Notes under the pieces: model-generated
What the model saw: only the letters and a program-made list of their open reading frames with translations
What the model was told of the DNA's origin: nothing
Database searches by the model: none
In this document: positions 1 to 9,743 of the stretch, in pieces
How positions within the stretch are numbered: the stretch's first letter is position 1
Layout of the letters: each line of letters starts with the position of its first letter
Source of the DNA: CAVXFB01 sp963760935
Lineage (GTDB): Bacteria; Planctomycetota; Planctomycetia; Pirellulales; Thermoguttaceae
DNA length: 64,000 nt
Reading direction: 5' to 3'
Assembly: GCA_963760935.1 (NCBI GenBank)
Contig: CAVXFB010000006.1
Location: 62,001 to 126,000, forward strand
Translations under genes and position numbers: made by a program

Positions 1-1
1 G

Positions 2-943
2 ATGCGCCGCCTGGTCGGCAAGCGGCTGATGGATTCAGGCCATATCGAGGCGGGGCAGAAAGAGCTCGACCGCATGCTGATTACGCTGTGGCGGGCGGGA
101 TACGTGACGTTGGAGCCGAAGCCACCGACGGAGATTGAACTGGCCGAGGCGCAGGCGGCCGCGGCTGCCGAAAATGCCAAGGCGGCGACGCGGCTGGAGT
201 TTAGCTTTGGCTTTTCCGAGAAAAAGCCAGTGGTGGAGCCGGCGCCGTATAAGCCGCTTTTGGCCCACCCCACCGAGAACCTTTCGAAGCTGCTTTTGTT
301 CCGCGGCACGAATCCGCTGTACGCGGTTTTCTTGGTGAACCAGTTGGGCATCGCCGACCGCAATGAACGGATCCAGGCGATGGAAAGCGTTTTGGAGCTG
401 CCGCGGTCGGTGGGCCATTTTGTGCGCGTGCCGCGTCAGGACGAGCTGCCGCCCGGACCGCTGGCGACGCTTCGCCTCGATCCGCACATCCTGCAACTCG
501 GTTTGGTGACACCGGAGGAACTTTCGCCGAACGCGCGGGAGGAAGATGACGGCGATCGTCGCCGCTTTGACGATGGCGAGCGAAAGTGGGTGCTGACGCT
601 GGCCGAAAAGCTTCGCCGCTTGTTCGACTACGATTTTCCCGGCGTTCACGATATGCGGACGGCGCCGGTTTGGGCAGCGGGCGAGCTGTTGCAGTTTGGC
701 GGCGACTTCAACAACTATGTCACCAGCAAGGCCCTGCAAAAGCAGGAGGGAGTGGTTTTCCGACACTTGTTGCGGCTGGTCCTGTTGGTCAACGAATTCG
801 TGCAGCTTTGCCCACCCGACACGACCGAGGACGAGTGGCGCGGCGATTTGAGCGACATCGCCGCCCGGCTTACTGAGAGCTGCCGGCGCGTTGATCCGAG
901 CAGCACCGACAAGGCGTTGGAGGAAGTCGAGCAGACGGAGTAA
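2..943 (+). CDS. C-terminal part of a DEAD/DEAH (Ski2-like) helicase, 5' truncated by window edge
   Basis: The frame is open to the left edge, so the first Met is probably internal and only the last ~313 residues are visible. No helicase motif remains. What is seen is an accessory C-terminal region: an Ala-rich linker (about residues 45-65), a part resembling the domain that follows Ski2/Mtr4-type helicase cores, and a helical stretch with EGVVFRHLLRLVLLVNEF near residue 250. From memory this arrangement ends large DEAD/DEAH helicases of planctomycetes that act on RNA. Family assignment is inference, because the ATPase core lies outside the window. The gene ends at a TAA at 941-943 and no terminator hairpin is obvious behind it. 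Confidence 0.5.
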   Translation: MRRLVGKRLMDSGHIEAGQKELDRMLITLWRAGYVTLEPKPPTEIELAEAQAAAAAENAKAATRLEFSFGFSEKKPVVEPAPYKPLLAHPTENLSKLLLFRGTNPLYAVFLVNQLGIADRNERIQAMESVLELPRSVGHFVRVPRQDELPPGPLATLRLDPHILQLGLVTPEELSPNAREEDDGDRRRFDDGERKWVLTLAEKLRRLFDYDFPGVHDMRTAPVWAAGELLQFGGDFNNYVTSKALQKQEGVVFRHLLRLVLLVNEFVQLCPPDTTEDEWRGDLSDIAARLTESCRRVDPSSTDKALEEVEQTE

Positions 944-1167
944 GTTGGCACATAATACGGGAAGGGAGCGGGCAGGCAATTGGTGCGTGCAAGCACACAC
1001 CCTACTTCTGTACCACGCCCTTCGTCCCTCAGGGCGTGCCATCCGACCGCAAGGCGGGAAGGGAGCGGCCAGATACAAACCGCGTTTTTTTCTGTCATCT
1101 TCGTGCCTACGCGGCTTTGTGGTACATTGCCGGTTTCCTCGTGAACTCTTCCTCGGAGGGACAAACC

Positions 1168-1865
1168 ATGATCGCACAACGACGAGCGTTTCTGGTGGCG
1201 GGCGCAGCATTGGGGACATCCGGGCTTGTCGGTCTAACGCCTCTTGTCTGCGGCGCTGAAAAGGAGAAGCCGGCCGAAGACGTGTCGGCTGCGGAGGACC
1301 TGATGCGCGAGCACGGCGTTCTGCGCCGCATCTTGCTAATCTACGACGAGGGCCTGCAGCGCATGCGCGAAAAGCCGCGTGCCTTTCCGTCTAGTGTCAT
1401 GCATCGTGCGGCCGCGCTCGTGCGGACGTTCGTCGAGGACTACCACGAGAAACTGGAAGAGAACTTTCTGTTTCCCGAGTTCGAAAAGAGCAATCGACTC
1501 GTGCCTCTGGTGAAGGTGCTGCGCGAACAACACGAAGCGGGGCGCCGGGCGACCGAGGTGATGCAACAGGCTACGGCCGTCGTATCACCGACGGACGAGC
1601 AATTGGGCAATTGGACGGTTGCCTGTGAAGGATTCATTCGCATGTACCGGCCGCACGCGGCGCCGAGGACACGGTACTGTTCCCGGCTCTACGCAAGTTA
1701 CTCTCCGCCGCACAATTGGACGAACTGGGCGAGAAGTTTGAAGAGGAAGAGGACCGGCGGTTCGGCGACGATGGATTTGGCAAGACGGTCGAGAGCGTCG
1801 CGGCCATGGAGAGGGAACTGGGGATTTATGAACTCGCCCAGTTTACACCTCAGCCGGCGCGATAG
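1168..1865 (+). CDS. Exported hemerythrin-domain protein, broken by a one-base deletion near 1661
   Basis: The start at 1168 follows GGAGGGACAAACC, a clear Shine-Dalgarno. The N-terminus (MIAQRRAFLVAGAALGTSG) looks like an export signal of Tat/Sec type. The body is a four-helix hemerythrin fold, which binds a di-iron centre for O2 or NO: EHGVLRRILLIYDE, a DYHEKLEENFLFPEFE segment, and HEAGRRATEVM. After RPHAA at about 1660 the frame fails. Reading one base over restores EDTVLFPALRKLL and runs to a TAG at 1863-1865. Restoring one G gives HAAREDTVLFP, the usual hemerythrin motif, and a protein of about 232 residues. The uncorrected frame would instead end at 1890 with an Arg/Ser-rich tail that looks nothing like the family. 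A sequencing error or a recent mutation are both possible. Confidence 0.8.
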
Positions 1866-1934
1866 TAGGGCGCACCCCGTCGCGTCGTGACGAGATTGGC
1901 GGTCAAAGCTCGCTGATTTTCTCTGCCTGCGCCG

Positions 1935-2108
1935 CTACAACATCCGCCCATGCCGGAATCCGCCGGTGAAGAGGCTGATGACGAAGAGCACCAGGAATAT
2001 GAAGAACAGCACCTTGGCGATGCCCGCTGCCGCGACATAAACGCCGGTGAAGCCGAAGATCCCGGCAATAATCGCGACTACCAAGAACACTAAAGCCCAG
2101 TACAGCAT
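1935..2108 (-). CDS. DUF1328 (YtjA-like) small membrane protein
   Basis: A 57-residue protein starting MLYWALVFLVVAIIAGIFGF, with two hydrophobic segments (about residues 4-24 and 29-47) and a short basic C-terminus. This length and the pattern of a first helix ending in IFGF/FTG, then VAAAGIAKVLFFIFLVLF, match the DUF1328 family of small inner-membrane proteins, whose function is not established and which are often stress-linked. The start is fixed by GGGAGGTCGCC directly upstream of the ATG. A longer in-frame start at 2192 lacks such a site and would add 28 hydrophilic residues. Confidence 0.85.
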   Translation of the reverse strand: MLYWALVFLVVAIIAGIFGFTGVYVAAAGIAKVLFFIFLVLFVISLFTGGFRHGRML

Positions 2109-2266
2109 GGCGACCTCCCGATTCCAATTTGCGGCGTTTCGGCAACTCTCAACCGATCGACGGCTGCCGATGTTCGCAGGACCGATGCTCAATCGTACGG
2201 TTCAAATTCAGGCAAGTAATACAACATGTCGGCGAGGACATGATTGAGAACTTGCCTGGGATGCAA

Positions 2267-2351
2267 GGCCGACGTGCCGTCGGCCGCTAAACGGCTGTTG
2301 CACTACTTACAATATGTTGCACTACTTTCCTGAGCGCCAATAAAACGCTCA
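2267..2351. repeat. Two-hairpin interspersed repeat, copy A
   Basis: An arm GGCCGACG, loop TGC and arm CGTCGGCC (2267-2285) are followed by GCTAAACG and a second hairpin, GAGCG...CGCTC (2332-2350). The same layout with nearly the same bases recurs at 43362-43426. The second stem overlaps the stop codon of the PRC-barrel gene, so it may also serve as that gene's terminator. Confidence 0.7.
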
Positions 2352-3248
2352 GTGTCCGGCGCCTGTGCCTTGATGGCTCGCGCCGACACCTACGCCATTT
2401 CCGCCGGTCGCCTCACGTGTGGTTTCGCCGATGCGCGGCGTATCATGGCCCCTGCCGGCACCAGGCATGCCAGCGTCGTTGGAGCGCGAGCCTACGTCAG
2501 CGCCCGTGCCTGGACCCGCGGCGCCATATCCGCCGGGGGAATAGCCGGGAGCGGTGAGAGGGCGCGGTGGGCCGTTGGTATCATTGCCGACCGTTAGCGG
2601 CTTGGCGGCGGTCCGCTGCGCCGCGCGATAGAATTGCTCGGTGTCGGCGAGGAACTGTGGATCACTCATTCGGTCCCAGTGATTTGGATCGATGTGCGGC
2701 GCATTGCGGAACTGGTTGACCGCGATATTCAATACGAGGCGGTCATTTCCCTCTCCTTGATGCCGCACCTGCATCACGTTGGCCGGCACAACGACCCAGC
2801 CCAGCGGCACGGCTGCCAGCCCGGACGAGATGGCAAACAGAACCGTCGGCGACGCCGCCTGGTAGTCGATTACTACGTCGCTAATCGTACCGATCAATTG
2901 GTCCTGCGTGTTCCAAATGGGCTGGCCAATCATGAGGCTGGCGCGAATGATTCGCCCCGGTCGCTGCGTTGGCTGTTGGACTGTTGGTGGGTTTGGGGCC
3001 ATCTCGCTACGCGGAGATGCGAAGGTCGCCGCCGGATCCTCGGCTGGCCCTTGTCCGCCAATCACAGGCGGAGTGATTCTGGCCGGTTGGTCGGCGTGAG
3101 GCTGCACGACGGGATTGCCGGTCGGAACGCGATTAGGCGGCGGTTGCACGCCGGTGGGATAGGGCTGTGCCGACGCCTTCGCAGCCAAGGCAAGCACCCC
3201 CAAAACGCTTGCAATTAGCATAACCACTACGATCGAAGCGGTCCGCAT
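2349..3248 (-). CDS. Exported PRC-barrel domain protein
   Basis: The ATG at 3248 is preceded by AAGGAGTGCATC, which decides this start over the longer frame from 3314. A signal peptide (about residues 1-28, MRTASIVVVMLIASVLGV then ALAAKASA) is followed by a Pro-rich stretch, a PRC-barrel-like domain at about residues 105-185 (IRASLMIGQPIWNTQDQLIG, then ISDVVIDY) and a Gly-rich low-complexity tail. PRC-barrels are small beta domains that in exported planctomycete proteins often bind partner proteins or surfaces; no reaction is implied. It is divergent from the radical SAM gene at 3510, with about 260 bases between them. Confidence 0.75.
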   Translation of the reverse strand: MRTASIVVVMLIASVLGVLALAAKASAQPYPTGVQPPPNRVPTGNPVVQPHADQPARITPPVIGGQGPAEDPAATFASPRSEMAPNPPTVQQPTQRPGRIIRASLMIGQPIWNTQDQLIGTISDVVIDYQAASPTVLFAISSGLAAVPLGWVVVPANVMQVRHQGEGNDRLVLNIAVNQFRNAPHIDPNHWDRMSDPQFLADTEQFYRAAQRTAAKPLTVGNDTNGPPRPLTAPGYSPGGYGAAGPGTGADVGSRSNDAGMPGAGRGHDTPRIGETTREATGGNGVGVGASHQGTGAGH

Positions 3249-3509
3249 GATGCACTCCTTTGTGTTTGGCAGGCTTAACGTCTGAATTGTACGGCCGAGA
3301 GCAAGACATGGCACCCATGCGGTTCCAAACGTCCCCGGCAGGCTGCCGTGGCTGGGGGGCCAGTCGATGGCCGATCAGCACGGACACGTGCCAACCGAAA
3401 CTCTAAACCGGAGCATTTTACTGAAGTATGGTTGTACGGTTGCTGTCGCCAAGTGTTTTTGTGGAGTCTCCGCTCCCAACGGGAGAAGAGACCGCTGACG
3501 AGGTGCAAT

Positions 3510-5012
3510 ATGTCCGTTGAGCCTGCCGAAGTACTGTTGATTTATCCGCCGTCGCGAACGCAGAGCCATTACAGTTGTCCGATGGGCATGCTGATGCTGG
3601 CGGCCGTGCTGGAAAAGGCGGGGCATCGGGTGCATCTATTAGACGCCAACGCGGCGGCGCGAAAGCTCACGTCGGCAGAGATCGTTGAGATCGCCGGGAA
3701 ATTGCGGCCAGACGTCATCGGCATGACCCTGGTCACGCCGCTGGTGAAAGAGGCGTACCGGTTGGCGGCCGCTCTGCGGCCATGCGGTGCGAAACTCGTG
3801 GCCGGCGGCCCCCACGCTACGCTCTTGCCTGACGAACCGCTCGAGCACGGGTTTGACGCCGTGGTGATGGGCGAAGGCGAGCCGATCGTAGTCGACGCGA
3901 TCGAGGCAGTGCTAGGCCGCAAACCTATGGCCGACGTCGAAGGGCTCGCCTATCGCGATGCGGAGGGCCGCTTTTGCCGCAATGCGTCTTGTGCGCCGAT
4001 CGAGGATCTTGACTCGCTTCCCGCGCCGGCGCGTCACCTGGTCAACGCGGCCGATTTTGGACCGCCGGACAATGCCGATCTTCACGCCCACATCTTTACC
4101 TCGCGCGGTTGCCCGGCCCGGTGTGCCTATTGCGCCGGAGGGCTGTTCGGCAAGCGCTTTCGCTTCCGCTCGGCCGATAGCGTGGTGGATGAAATGATCT
4201 CGCTCCATCAGCGCTACGGCACGCGGCACTTTTACTTTGTCGACGATGCCATGACGATGGCCCGCCAGCGAGCCGAGCGAATCTGCCGACGGCTGATCGA
4301 CGAGCGCCACGGCTTCACCTGGAATATGATGACGCGGATCGACGCGGTCAACGAAGAACTGTTGGAACTGGCGGCGCGGGCGGGCTGCGTGCAGATCGAA
4401 TACGGCGTCGAGAGCGGACACCCTGAGACGCTCAAACAGATTCACAAGCCGCACACGGCCGAGATGGTGCGGCGGGCGATTCCGATGACCCACCGCTATG
4501 GCATCCGTCCGGTGGTGTTCTTCATCCTCGGCTTCCCCTGGGAAGACTGTGCGGCGCTTGACGCGACGCTGGAGTTGATGAAGGAACTGTCGGAATACGT
4601 GGTCTTTCAGCCGGCCATTGCATCGATACTGATCCCGTTCCCCGGCACCGAGCTGTACGATCGCTACGAGGGCGAGTACGGACTTTCCGAGTGGTGGCTG
4701 GGCGACGAGCGCAACTACGACGCTCCCAGCACGGCCACTCATGCCTACTATCAATCGCTGATGTTTCGCATGGGCGCGGTGTTGGACGCCGATTTCTTTC
4801 ACTACTCGCCGGAGATGAAGGCGAAGATCCACGAAGTTTTTCGCTTCATGTACGCCAGCAATTTCCGCAAGCGAAACCCGCTGCTACGGACGGCGGCATT
4901 GATGGCACTCGATGTTTCTCGGAAGCTTGACGCATTTTCTCCGCGGTTGGAACGGGCGATGTTTCGAGGCCCATTGAAGCTGCGGCAGATGCTCAAGGCG
5001 TCATCGGCCTGA
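3510..5012 (+). CDS. B12-binding-domain radical SAM protein
   Basis: A 500-residue protein. Residues 1-135 form a Rossmann-like cobalamin-binding-type domain (VLLIYPPSRTQSHYSCPMG, GGPHATLLPDEPLE, GEGEP). The radical SAM core follows, with Cys201, Cys205 and Cys208 in TSRGCPARCAYCAGG to hold the 4Fe-4S cluster and SAM. Downstream, FYFVDDAMTM, IEYGVESGHPETL and FFILGFPWED are the usual barrel motifs. The family catalyses radical methylations, cyclisations or rearrangements; the substrate cannot be read from sequence. The start is chosen for GAGGTGCAAT before the ATG at 3510; an upstream extension to 3348 has no matching domain. A strong hairpin follows at 5058. Confidence 0.85.
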   Translation: MSVEPAEVLLIYPPSRTQSHYSCPMGMLMLAAVLEKAGHRVHLLDANAAARKLTSAEIVEIAGKLRPDVIGMTLVTPLVKEAYRLAAALRPCGAKLVAGGPHATLLPDEPLEHGFDAVVMGEGEPIVVDAIEAVLGRKPMADVEGLAYRDAEGRFCRNASCAPIEDLDSLPAPARHLVNAADFGPPDNADLHAHIFTSRGCPARCAYCAGGLFGKRFRFRSADSVVDEMISLHQRYGTRHFYFVDDAMTMARQRAERICRRLIDERHGFTWNMMTRIDAVNEELLELAARAGCVQIEYGVESGHPETLKQIHKPHTAEMVRRAIPMTHRYGIRPVVFFILGFPWEDCAALDATLELMKELSEYVVFQPAIASILIPFPGTELYDRYEGEYGLSEWWLGDERNYDAPSTATHAYYQSLMFRMGAVLDADFFHYSPEMKAKIHEVFRFMYASNFRKRNPLLRTAALMALDVSRKLDAFSPRLERAMFRGPLKLRQMLKASSA

Positions 5013-5057
5013 TCGCGTAGTTTGCGCTGTGCGGACCGGTTGTCGGCGGCACAAAAA

Positions 5058-5083
5058 AAGCCCCGCCGTTGCCAGCGGGGCTT
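5058..5083. terminator. Rho-independent terminator between convergent genes
   Basis: The stem AAGCCCCGC/GCGGGGCTT with an 8-base loop is flanked by an A-run on the left and T-rich sequence on the right, so it can terminate transcripts from both sides. It sits between the radical SAM gene and the convergent pyrophosphatase gene. Confidence 0.85.
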
Positions 5084-5157
5084 CATTTGTGTTTTTTGCG
5101 GTCCGCGGGGCGGACCGTACACGTTTTTGGTATGGTCCGCGGGGCGAACCCTACTTG

Positions 5158-7826
5158 CTACTCGTCGAGCTTTCCGACGACCTCGGTCATTTCGGCACTC
5201 TCGTGCTTGCTACGCCAGACGGCATAGAGGATCAAGAGGACGGAAACGAGGACTACGATCAGTCCGATCTTCCAGTCGGTCGTCAAGCTGGGCAAAGTGC
5301 TGCTTACCGGCATGTTGGGATCGAACTTCGCCACATCGGGACGGACGCCCGCCACGTTGTAGCTCAGCACCAGGCCCAGGCCCAAGAGGCTGACCATGTT
5401 CATCACCTTGACCATCGGGTTGATGGCCGGGCCGGCGGTATCCTTTAGCGGATCGCCGACCGTGTCGCCGGTGACGGCGGCCTTGTGCTTCTCGCTCCCC
5501 TTGCCGGTCATCTCGGTGCGGGGTTCGTCTTCGATCATCTTCTTGGCGTTGTCCCATGCGCCACCGGCGTTAGCCATGAAGACGGCCAGGAGTTGCCCGA
5601 CGAGGATCATACCGGCGAGGAAACCGCCTAAAGCATACGGACCCAAGAGGAAGCCGACCACGAACGGGGCCAAGATGGCCAGCAGTGCGGGGCCAATCAG
5701 TTCCTTCTGGGCAGTAACGGTGCAGATGTCGACCACGCGGCCATAATTCGGCTTCTTTGTGCCGGCCATGATGGCTGGGTCTTTGAACTGCATGCGGACT
5801 TCCTTAACGATAAAGAAGGCCGCTCGGCCCACGGCCCGAATGAGCATCGAGCTGAACAGGAAAGGCACGGCGCCGCCGATCAACAGGCCGATGAGCACCT
5901 TCGGGTCGGCCACGGTGAGGAAGCCGGAGAAGTAGTGGTACTGATCGGTAGTCATCTGGCTGAGCTTGTCCTCGCTGCCGACGGCGATGACCGCGATGAA
6001 GCTGGCGAACAGCGACACGGCGGCGATCACGGCCGAACCGATGGCGATGCCCTTCGTTTCGGCCTTGGTGGTGTTGCCCACGGCGTCGAGGTCGGCCAGG
6101 ATTTGGCGGGATCGCTTGTAGTTCTCTTCGCCCATCTCATTGCGATCGTAGCCCATCTCGCCGATACCGTTGGCATTGTCGGCCACGGGTCCGAACACGT
6201 CCATCGAGATCGTGTTGCCGGTGAGCGTGAGCATACCGATGCCGGTCATGGCCACACCGAAGGCGACGAACACCGGCGGCGCACCCAATAGCAGAGAACC
6301 GACAGCATAATGGCCGTGGCAATTACCAGCAGGGCGGCCACGGTGCTCTCATAACCAACGGCAAAGCCCTGGATGATATTCGTGGCGTGGCCGGTTTGGC
6401 AGCTTCGGGCCAGCGACTTCACCGGGTTGTGCGAAGTGTGCGTGTAGTAGCTCGTGACCTTATTAAGTGCCACGGCCAAGAACACGCCGATGAGGCAGGT
6501 CAGAGCCGGACGCATATCGAGGCCGGCCCAGCCGAAATTAGCCCACCACTGTAGATCCGCAGGATTGCCACCGGGGAAACCGGCGGCAGCCATGGCGTAA
6601 TCCTTGAAGTAGTCGGCTGAGAAGTGCAGATAGAACAACCCAATCGCGAAGAAGCCGGCGATCGAGATAAGCGACCCGATCCAGAAGCCGCGATGGACGC
6701 TCTTCAGGGCCGTATCCGACGTGTCGTTCGGGCCGGCCTTGACGGTGTAGGTGCTGATGATCGATCCCAAGACGCCGATGCCGCGGACCAATAAGGGGAA
6801 GATCACGCCCTTGTGACCGAAGCTGGCCAGACCGAGGATCATGGCGGCCACGATGGTGACTTCGTAGCTCTCGAAGATGTCGGCCGCCATACCAGCACAG
6901 TCGCCGACGTTGTCGCCCACGTTGTCGGCGATGGTCGCCGCATTGCGAGGATCGTCTTCGGGGATGCCGGCCTCGACTTTGCCGACCAGGTCGGCGCCGA
7001 CGTCGGCCGCCTTGGTATAGATACCGCCGCCGACACGCATGAACAACGCTAAGAGTGTTCCGCCGAAGCCGAAGCCAAGAAGGGCCTCATAGGCCTGTTC
7101 GCCATAGATAAGGAAGATGCACGTGCCGCCCAACAGACCGAGACCGTCGGTCAACATGCCGGTGACGGTGCCGGTTCGATAGCCAAGCTGCATGGCCTCG
7201 CCGTAGCTATGCTTGGCAGCGGCGGCAACGCGGAGATTGCCGGTGGTGGCCAGCCGCATGCCAACGAAACCGACCAGCCAGCTAAAGATCGAGCCGACTA
7301 AGAATGCTCCGGAGCGGCCGTATGCGAAAACGGTATCCTGCGGCTTGTCGGCGCTATATTTGGTAAAGAACAAGGCGATCGTAATGATGACGATCAGAGG
7401 CCCGATCTTGCGGAACTGGGCTGCCATGTAGGCGTTGGAGCCTTCGCGGACAGCTTGGGCGATTTCCTGCATCTTCGGCGTGCCCTGGTCGGCGGCCTTG
7501 ACCTGCCGGGCCAACATGCCGGCGTAGGCGAGGCCCGCCACGGCGACCAGCAGAATGGCATACAGCGAGATCTGCTCGCCGATCGAGAATTTTGCATGAT
7601 TGAGGATCGGCTCAAAAAGGGTGAAGTGCCCGCCAGCTTCGGCGGCTTCGGGCGCCGGAGCGGCCGCGGCCGCGAGGCTGCTTTGTGGGGCCGATGGTTC
7701 TTGGGCATTGATCCAGCCCGCTGCCACCAGGAAGCCCACACACAGCAGGGCCAGCCAGGCAGTAGAGAGACGGCTCTTCCACCGGCTCGGGCGTTTCGGG
7801 CGTACGTCTCTGTTCGCGCTTCTCAT
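5158..7826 (-). CDS. hppA: Membrane-bound H+-translocating pyrophosphatase, K+-independent type, one frameshift near 6290
   Basis: Hydrolyses pyrophosphate and pumps protons across a membrane. The N-terminal part contains the substrate region EAGIPEDDPRNAATIADNVG and the C-terminal part contains GNTISMDVFGPVADNANGI; repeats of hydrophobic helices run throughout. The two halves are in different frames. At about 6285-6300 a one-base deletion separates TAIMLSVL from LLGAPPVFVAFGV, and repair gives about 889 residues, long for the family because of an N-terminal signal-like extension and a Pro/Ala linker. GNTTKAETKG carries Lys and Thr at the positions that mark K+-independent H+-pumps. The start at 7826 has GAGGAGCGAAT upstream. 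The gene ends facing the terminator at 5058. Confidence 0.88.
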
Positions 7827-8358
7827 ATTCGCTCCTCTTAAAAACCTCGGTCCATACCGCCTGGAAGACGGCTTTAGATACAGCAAAGCTCACTATCTTG
7901 CCGCGCCGCGCAGACGTCTGTCAATAGGGGCGAGATAACCATTCTATTGGGGGGCTCGTATCGACAGGCGTAGCGAAAAGCGATTGCATATTTCCTGCAA
8001 ACTTCGTCCGGCAGGGAGCGAAGGGTTCACGCAAAGGCGCGAAGCCGCGAAGAATTTGCAGACTTGCGGCGGATAATGCCGGATGGCGAGAAATGCACGG
8101 CTACGGTCGATGACCACGGAGGAGAGTATGCCGCGTCGCGTATTGCGGACGGCGTCGCCGCTGATCGATGACACAGAGGAATTCCGATCGACCGGTGTGT
8201 GGCGCGGCGTGCGCGACGTACCGACTGGTTGCTCTCACCCTAGCCGTCTCCCAGAGTGAGAGGGGACAAAGTGCACGTGAGCCGTCTGCCGAAGGGCGAG
8301 GGGACTGAGGGCACTTCGATGGCTTGCCAGCGGTCCGTCTGTTTGTCATCATGGGGCC
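7827..8358. other. Long intergenic region between divergent hppA and moxR
   Basis: About 530 bases between divergent genes, so it must hold promoters for both; no convincing -35/-10 pair was found. It contains a REP-like stretch at about 8235-8263 (CTCACCCTAGCC...GAGTGAGAGGGG). It also holds a 43-codon frame at 8128-8259 that begins just after GGAGGAGAGT. That small frame has an excellent ribosome-binding site but no recognisable features, and it is not called as a gene. Confidence 0.4.
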
Positions 8359-9330
8359 ATGAGCGACGTCGCGACCACTACCAAGAAGATCGTCGGCAAC
8401 GTCGAAAAGGTCGTTGTCGGCAAGCGGCGGCAGATTATTTTGTCGCTGGTGTCGTGGTACTGTGGCGGGCATGTGCTGCTGGAAGACGTGCCGGGAGTGG
8501 CCAAGACGATGCTCGCCCGGGCGCTGGCCCGGAGCGTGGGCTGCTCGTTCAAACGGATTCAGTGTACGCCCGACCTGCTGCCGACGGACGTGACGGGCGT
8601 GTCGGTGTTCAACCAGAAGACGACCGAGTTTGAGTTCCGCCCGGGTCCGATCTTCGCGCAGGTGGTGCTGGCCGATGAGATCAACCGGGCGACGCCGCGA
8701 ACACAGGCCGCTCTGCTGGAGGCGATGGCCGAGAGTCGCGTCACGGTGGACGGCATCACGCACGAGCTTCAGCCGCCGTTCGTGGTCATCGCCACGCAGA
8801 ACCCGATCGACCATGAAGGCACGTTTCCGTTGCCCGAGGCCCAGCTTGACCGCTTCCTCACCCGATTCAGTCTCGGCTATCCGAGCATGGACGAGGAGCT
8901 CAAGATGCTCGAAGTCTTGGAGCACGGCAATCCGTTGGACGGCTTGGAGCCGGTCGTCAGTGCGGCGGAATTGCTGGCGGCGCAGAATGCGGTGCGCGAT
9001 ATCCACGTCGACCCGAAGGTGCGGCACTACATCACTGAGATCGTGCATAGCACGCGGAAGTGTGACGACGTGAGCTTGGGCGGCAGTCCGCGTGCATCGC
9101 TGGCGCTGTTTCGCACATCACAGGCCTTGGCGGCGGTTTCGGGGCGAACTTTCGTGCGGCCCGACGACGTGAAGCAGATGGCCGCGGCCGTGTTGACGCA
9201 TCGGCTGATCCTTCGGCCGGAGAGCCGCCTGCGGAAACTCACGGCGGCGGCCGTGGTGGCCGATCTTGTGGCCGACGTGCCGGTGCCGATGTTGACGCGC
9301 GAGCCGGACGCGTTTGGGGATGGGCGGTAA
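8359..9330 (+). CDS. MoxR-family AAA+ ATPase
   Basis: A 323-residue AAA+ protein with Walker A LLEDVPGVAKTMLA (about residues 40-53), Walker B VVLADEINRATPRTQAALLE, sensor ATQNPIDHEGTFPLPEAQLD and an arginine-finger region RFLTRFSLGYPS. These are diagnostic of MoxR ATPases, chaperone-like motors that usually work with VWA-domain and DUF58 partners in metal-centre insertion or envelope maturation. No partner gene is seen downstream here; only a small reverse-strand membrane protein follows. The ribosome-binding site before the ATG at 8359 is weak (GGGGCC). Confidence 0.9.
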   Translation: MSDVATTTKKIVGNVEKVVVGKRRQIILSLVSWYCGGHVLLEDVPGVAKTMLARALARSVGCSFKRIQCTPDLLPTDVTGVSVFNQKTTEFEFRPGPIFAQVVLADEINRATPRTQAALLEAMAESRVTVDGITHELQPPFVVIATQNPIDHEGTFPLPEAQLDRFLTRFSLGYPSMDEELKMLEVLEHGNPLDGLEPVVSAAELLAAQNAVRDIHVDPKVRHYITEIVHSTRKCDDVSLGGSPRASLALFRTSQALAAVSGRTFVRPDDVKQMAAAVLTHRLILRPESRLRKLTAAAVVADLVADVPVPMLTREPDAFGDGR

Positions 9331-9425
9331 CTTGTTCCGGTCGTGGAACAACGCCGCGATTTGGTCGGCGACTGCGAGAACTCTGGTGCGGCTCGCTGTG
9401 CTCGACGCACCCTACTTTGAGCACC

Positions 9426-9743
9426 CTACTTTGAGTCGTCTGTCGGCGAGAGTCCGACGAGGGCGGAGACGGCAAAGAGCAATTCGGCGCCCGCCACGAC
9501 CGCAGGGTGGACTGTCAGGTGATCGCCGGCAGAGCCGTTGGCGATCTTCGACGCTCGGAACAAAAGCGGCTCGCCATGCTGCCAGCCGTCGCGAGTGCGC
9601 CGCCAGGAAACATTCGATGCTGGCTCGCTTGGACCGGACGTGGCCGGTAGCGTGCCAGCCAGCCAACCAATGCCGAACAGAACCAACAGCACCGCACCAA
9701 TACGCATGTGACCCGGCCGTCTGAGGAGTTTTGCGGCCGACAT
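9426..9743 (-). CDS. Small putative membrane protein, unknown function
   Basis: About 105 residues starting MSAAKLLRRPGHMRIGAV. There is one strong hydrophobic segment near the N-terminus (IGAVLLVLFGIGWLAG) and a second near the C-terminus (VVAGAELLFAVSALVGL), with a soluble stretch of about 45 residues between them. I do not recognise a family. It is convergent with the MoxR gene, and base composition and codon use look like the neighbours, which is the main reason to accept it. The start at 9743 was preferred over 9776 because the extra residues are not hydrophobic. Confidence 0.45.
   Translation of the reverse strand: MSAAKLLRRPGHMRIGAVLLVLFGIGWLAGTLPATSGPSEPASNVSWRRTRDGWQHGEPLLFRASKIANGSAGDHLTVHPAVVAGAELLFAVSALVGLSPTDDSK

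Noticed and set aside
35..1219. Long open frame on the minus strand over the helicase end and hemerythrin
   Set aside because: Antisense to better-supported genes, Arg/Gln-rich and without family features; high-GC DNA gives such frames often.
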